DNA from: Bog-473 sp963834405
Lineage (GTDB): Bacteria > Actinomycetota > Acidimicrobiia > Acidimicrobiales > RAAP-2
Length of the DNA stretch: 64,000 nucleotides
Assembly: GCA_963834405.1 (NCBI GenBank)
Contig: CAWIBX010000001.1
Location: 310,001 to 374,000, forward strand
Direction: 5' to 3'
In this document: positions 62,035 through 64,000 of the stretch, in pieces
Layout of the letters: the number at the start of each line of letters is the position of its first letter
How positions within the stretch are numbered: the first letter of the stretch is position 1
Made by a program: the position numbers and the translations under genes
Notes under the pieces: model-generated
What the model saw: the letters and a program-made list of their open reading frames with translations, nothing else
Told to the model about the DNA's origin: nothing
Databases searched by the model: none

Positions 62035-63394
62035 CTACCGACACCGACCGTTGGTTAGACGAAGCATTCTTTGAAGAGCCAGAAGGAGATTCTGTCGACG
62101 GAGGGACCACCAACTACGGGCCTCTTTGGCATGCAATTTCACCGTGTTGGGGTCATTCGATGCACACCATGTCGTCCTACCACGGCATGTTCCCGGCCAA
62201 GCTGGCGCACTACTTTATTCAGCGCTACACCCGGCCCGGTGACCTCGTGTTGGATCCGTTTAGCGGGCGTGGGACCACCACGCTCCAAGCCCGTGTTGAG
62301 AGACGCAGGACCGTTTCTAACGATCTAAACCCGCTCGCGTATGTCTTGAGTCGGGCAAAGGCCGCACCTCCGAGCTGGACGGCCATCAACAACTTGGTCG
62401 ACCGTTTGGAGCGGCAATATTGGCGTCGATCGACTCAAGACGTAGACGTATCCGATGACATAAAGATCTTGTACCACCGGGAGACGCTGCGGCAGTTGGT
62501 GTACCTGCGATCGTATCTTTTTCGTCGACCAATGAGCACCTGGTCACGAGAAGAGTTCTTGATCGCAGGGGCCACAGCAGGGATCTTGCATGGCTCTCAT
62601 CGAGCTGATGGCACATCGCGTTATCTCAGCATCTCAATGCCGAATACGTTCAGCATGTCGCCCAAGTACGTGCGCAGGTTCATTCGGGACAACAGTCTGG
62701 TCAAGATCCAACAGGACGTGTTCGACTGTCTGCGTGAGAAGCTAGCTCGACTATATCTTGATGAAATCCCTGGTCCCCCTGGTCAGGTTTTGAAACGCGA
62801 CGCCACGAGCCTCGTTCATAGCAACGCGGTTCTGCCGGCAGTGTCGACCTCCTTCTGACCTCACCCCCCTACTTGAAGGTTGTCAATTACGGGACATCAA
62901 ACTGGATTCGGCTCTGGTGGCTCAACGTCGACGGAGTATCGACGGGCGCCGGCGCGGGTCGTCGTGCGCTTGATGCCAAGCTTGACCACCAACACAACTA
63001 CGACTCCTACTGCCAATTCATGATGAGAACGTTCAAGGGGGCGCGGCGCGTCTTACGTAAGTCCGGTGTAGCGGTATTCGTAATCGGTGACGTGACAGTG
63101 CCCGGGCAGCCCGCTGTGGCACTGGCCCGACGGGTCTGGGATGATCTTGGCGCGAATACCGGTCTGCGGTTGATGGACCTAATCGAGGATTCGCTGGGGG
63201 TCCAGAAAAAGGTCAGCCGGATCTGGGGCGACACCAAGGGCAAGGCCACGGATCGGGACTGTCTCCTTGTGTTACGGCGGGCAGATGGTGAGCCGGCGAT
63301 CGACGAACCGGATGTCGAGTGGGATGAGCCGTACAAGGATGGCGGGCCTGACGAGGCGCATCGACGCCTTCGGGCCTCCAAGTTGGCGTCTTGA
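62031..63394 (+). pseudogene. DNA methyltransferase (N6-adenine or N4-cytosine), single-base frameshift
   Basis: ATG 62031. Motif X-like HGMFPAKLAHYFIQRYTRPG is followed by motif I DLVLDPFSGRGTTTLQA (SAM binding) and SNDLNP. About 190 residues that probably recognise the target come next, then a loss of frame at 62837-62838. The second frame begins VDLLLTSPPYLKVVNYG, with motif IV TSPPY, and continues to GVAVFVIGDVTVPG and DRDCLLVLRRADG. Repaired length is about 454 residues. The order X-I-target-IV is alpha-like. It lies between ParB-like and PLD genes and probably marks self DNA. Confidence 0.75.
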
Positions 63395-63455
63395 TATAGG
63401 TTGACAGGGCAGGGCCCCACTCCCGAGATCATGTGTATGGCGGAGACCCGATGCA

Positions 63456-64000
63456 ATGCTGCGAGACCTTGATCTACAGCAGGACTATCGCTCTGGGCGA
63501 GACGCGATTCTCGATGACTTCTACATCCCCTGCCTTCAGGAATCCACAACCTACGACCGAGCGGTCGGCTACTTCAGTAGTTCACTGCTCCACGTAATAG
63601 CTATCGCCTTCTCCGACTTTGTGGCAAGGGAAGGCCACATGCGTTTGGTGTGCTCTCCGGCTCTACGCCTTGAGGACTTTGAGGCAATGAAAGAGGGCCT
63701 CGATTTGGGCTTGCGATCCCAGGAACTGATTCGAAAGAGACTCGAGGAACTGCTTCAGAAACCTGAGGCGATCCCAGCGACCCGTCTTCTGGCCACGCTC
63801 GTAGCGAACCGCATCCTGGAGATTCAAATCGCGTTCTTGCCTGAAGCACCGGGGATATTTCATGACAAAGTCGGACTCTTCAGGGATGCCGACGGAAGAT
63901 GTGTTTCCTTCGTTGGAAGCGCAAACGAAACATGGGCGGCATGGGGCCTCAATCATGAATCCTTTGAGGTCTTCTGCAGCTGGCGAGGGGAGACAGACCT
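63456..64000 (+). CDS. PLD-domain protein, probable helicase N-terminus (3' truncated by window)
   Basis: From ATG 63456 an open frame runs to the window end: LRDLDLQQDYRSGRDAILDD, FYIPCLQESTTYDRAVGYFS, MRLVCSPALRLEDFEAMKEG, then GIFHDKVGLFRDADG (the HxK of a phospholipase-D-type active site) and SFVGSANETWAAWGLNHES. This N-terminus, with DRAVGYFSS and GSANE, is known from PLD domains fused to DEAD/SNF2 helicases in restriction-like loci. The helicase part, if present, is beyond the window. It lies 61 bases after the methyltransferase. Confidence 0.75.
   Translation, partial: MLRDLDLQQDYRSGRDAILDDFYIPCLQESTTYDRAVGYFSSSLLHVIAIAFSDFVAREGHMRLVCSPALRLEDFEAMKEGLDLGLRSQELIRKRLEELLQKPEAIPATRLLATLVANRILEIQIAFLPEAPGIFHDKVGLFRDADGRCVSFVGSANETWAAWGLNHESFEVFCSWRGETD

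Noticed and set aside
56798..64000. Integrase, tRNA attachment site or transposase at the island edge
   Set aside because: Looked for on both strands; none seen within the window. The right edge is outside it.
1..64000. CRISPR array, rRNA or tRNA genes
   Set aside because: No regularly spaced repeats beyond the short ones listed and no rRNA- or tRNA-like sequence recognised by eye; a tRNA scan would be decisive.

Overview
The window is GC-rich, densely coded actinobacterial chromosome, read here as a soil or freshwater Acidimicrobiia-type organism. The basis is the gene content: several SHOCT-domain proteins, DUF2252, DUF6325, a GAP-family protein, many TetR regulators, SCP-x-type thiolase/DUF35, Baeyer-Villiger monooxygenases, and a secreted protein with tandem repeats of the type ending GYWLVASDGG. 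I associate that repeat with Acidimicrobiia; this is recollection, not a search. No rRNA, tRNA, CRISPR array or insertion sequence was recognised.

Layout. 1-5 kb: end of a DUF2510 protein, a TetR-cytochrome P450 pair, and a large GT-C-like membrane protein. 5-22 kb: stress and cell-envelope genes (four SHOCT proteins, DUF6325, DUF2252, DUF302, GAP family, hotdog thioesterase, alpha-L-fucosidase, cysteine dioxygenase-rhodanese, LPG-synthase-like membrane protein, Na+/H+ antiporter). Some of these carry sites resembling the mycobacterial DosR/DevR box. 22-32 kb: secreted SGNH hydrolase, PhyH-type dioxygenase, MarR with a divergent DHA2 efflux pump, a PAS-GGDEF-EAL protein and a secreted beta-helix protein. 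32-40 kb: a catabolic block of two Baeyer-Villiger monooxygenases, two SDRs and an amidohydrolase. 40-44 kb: a cold-shock block (DEAD-box helicase, HTH protein, Cys-rich protein, CspA, fatty acid desaturase). 44-52.5 kb: a DMF-amidase-like protein, TetR, ECF sigma factor, then acyl-CoA dehydrogenase, DUF35 protein, thiolase-like protein, CMD protein, 3-hydroxyisobutyrate-dehydrogenase-like protein and amidohydrolase. The last group looks like acyl-CoA (steroid side-chain-like) catabolism. 52.5-56.8 kb: a TM0106-type RecB-like nuclease and an OafA-type acyltransferase.

From about 56.8 kb to the end the sequence becomes visibly more AT-rich and the content changes to defence-like genes. These are a DUF262 (ParB-like, GmrSD-N-type) protein followed by a HEPN protein with an R-N-x3-H motif, a decayed copy of the RecB-like nuclease N-terminus, and then a co-directional set of two ParB/RepB-like proteins, a DNA methyltransferase and the start of a PLD-domain (helicase-type) protein that runs off the end. 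I cannot match the last four-gene set to a named defence system.

Two cross-cutting observations matter. First, at least eight single-base losses, nearly all in short G or C runs, break otherwise intact genes, and they cluster in the terminal island. They may be consensus-sequence errors rather than decay, so these genes should not be written off. Second, two palindromic elements recur upstream of different genes: CCTACTGG-N13-CCAGTAGG (three copies) and CCTGAC-N6-GTCAGG (two copies). Both look like unassigned operators of small regulons.
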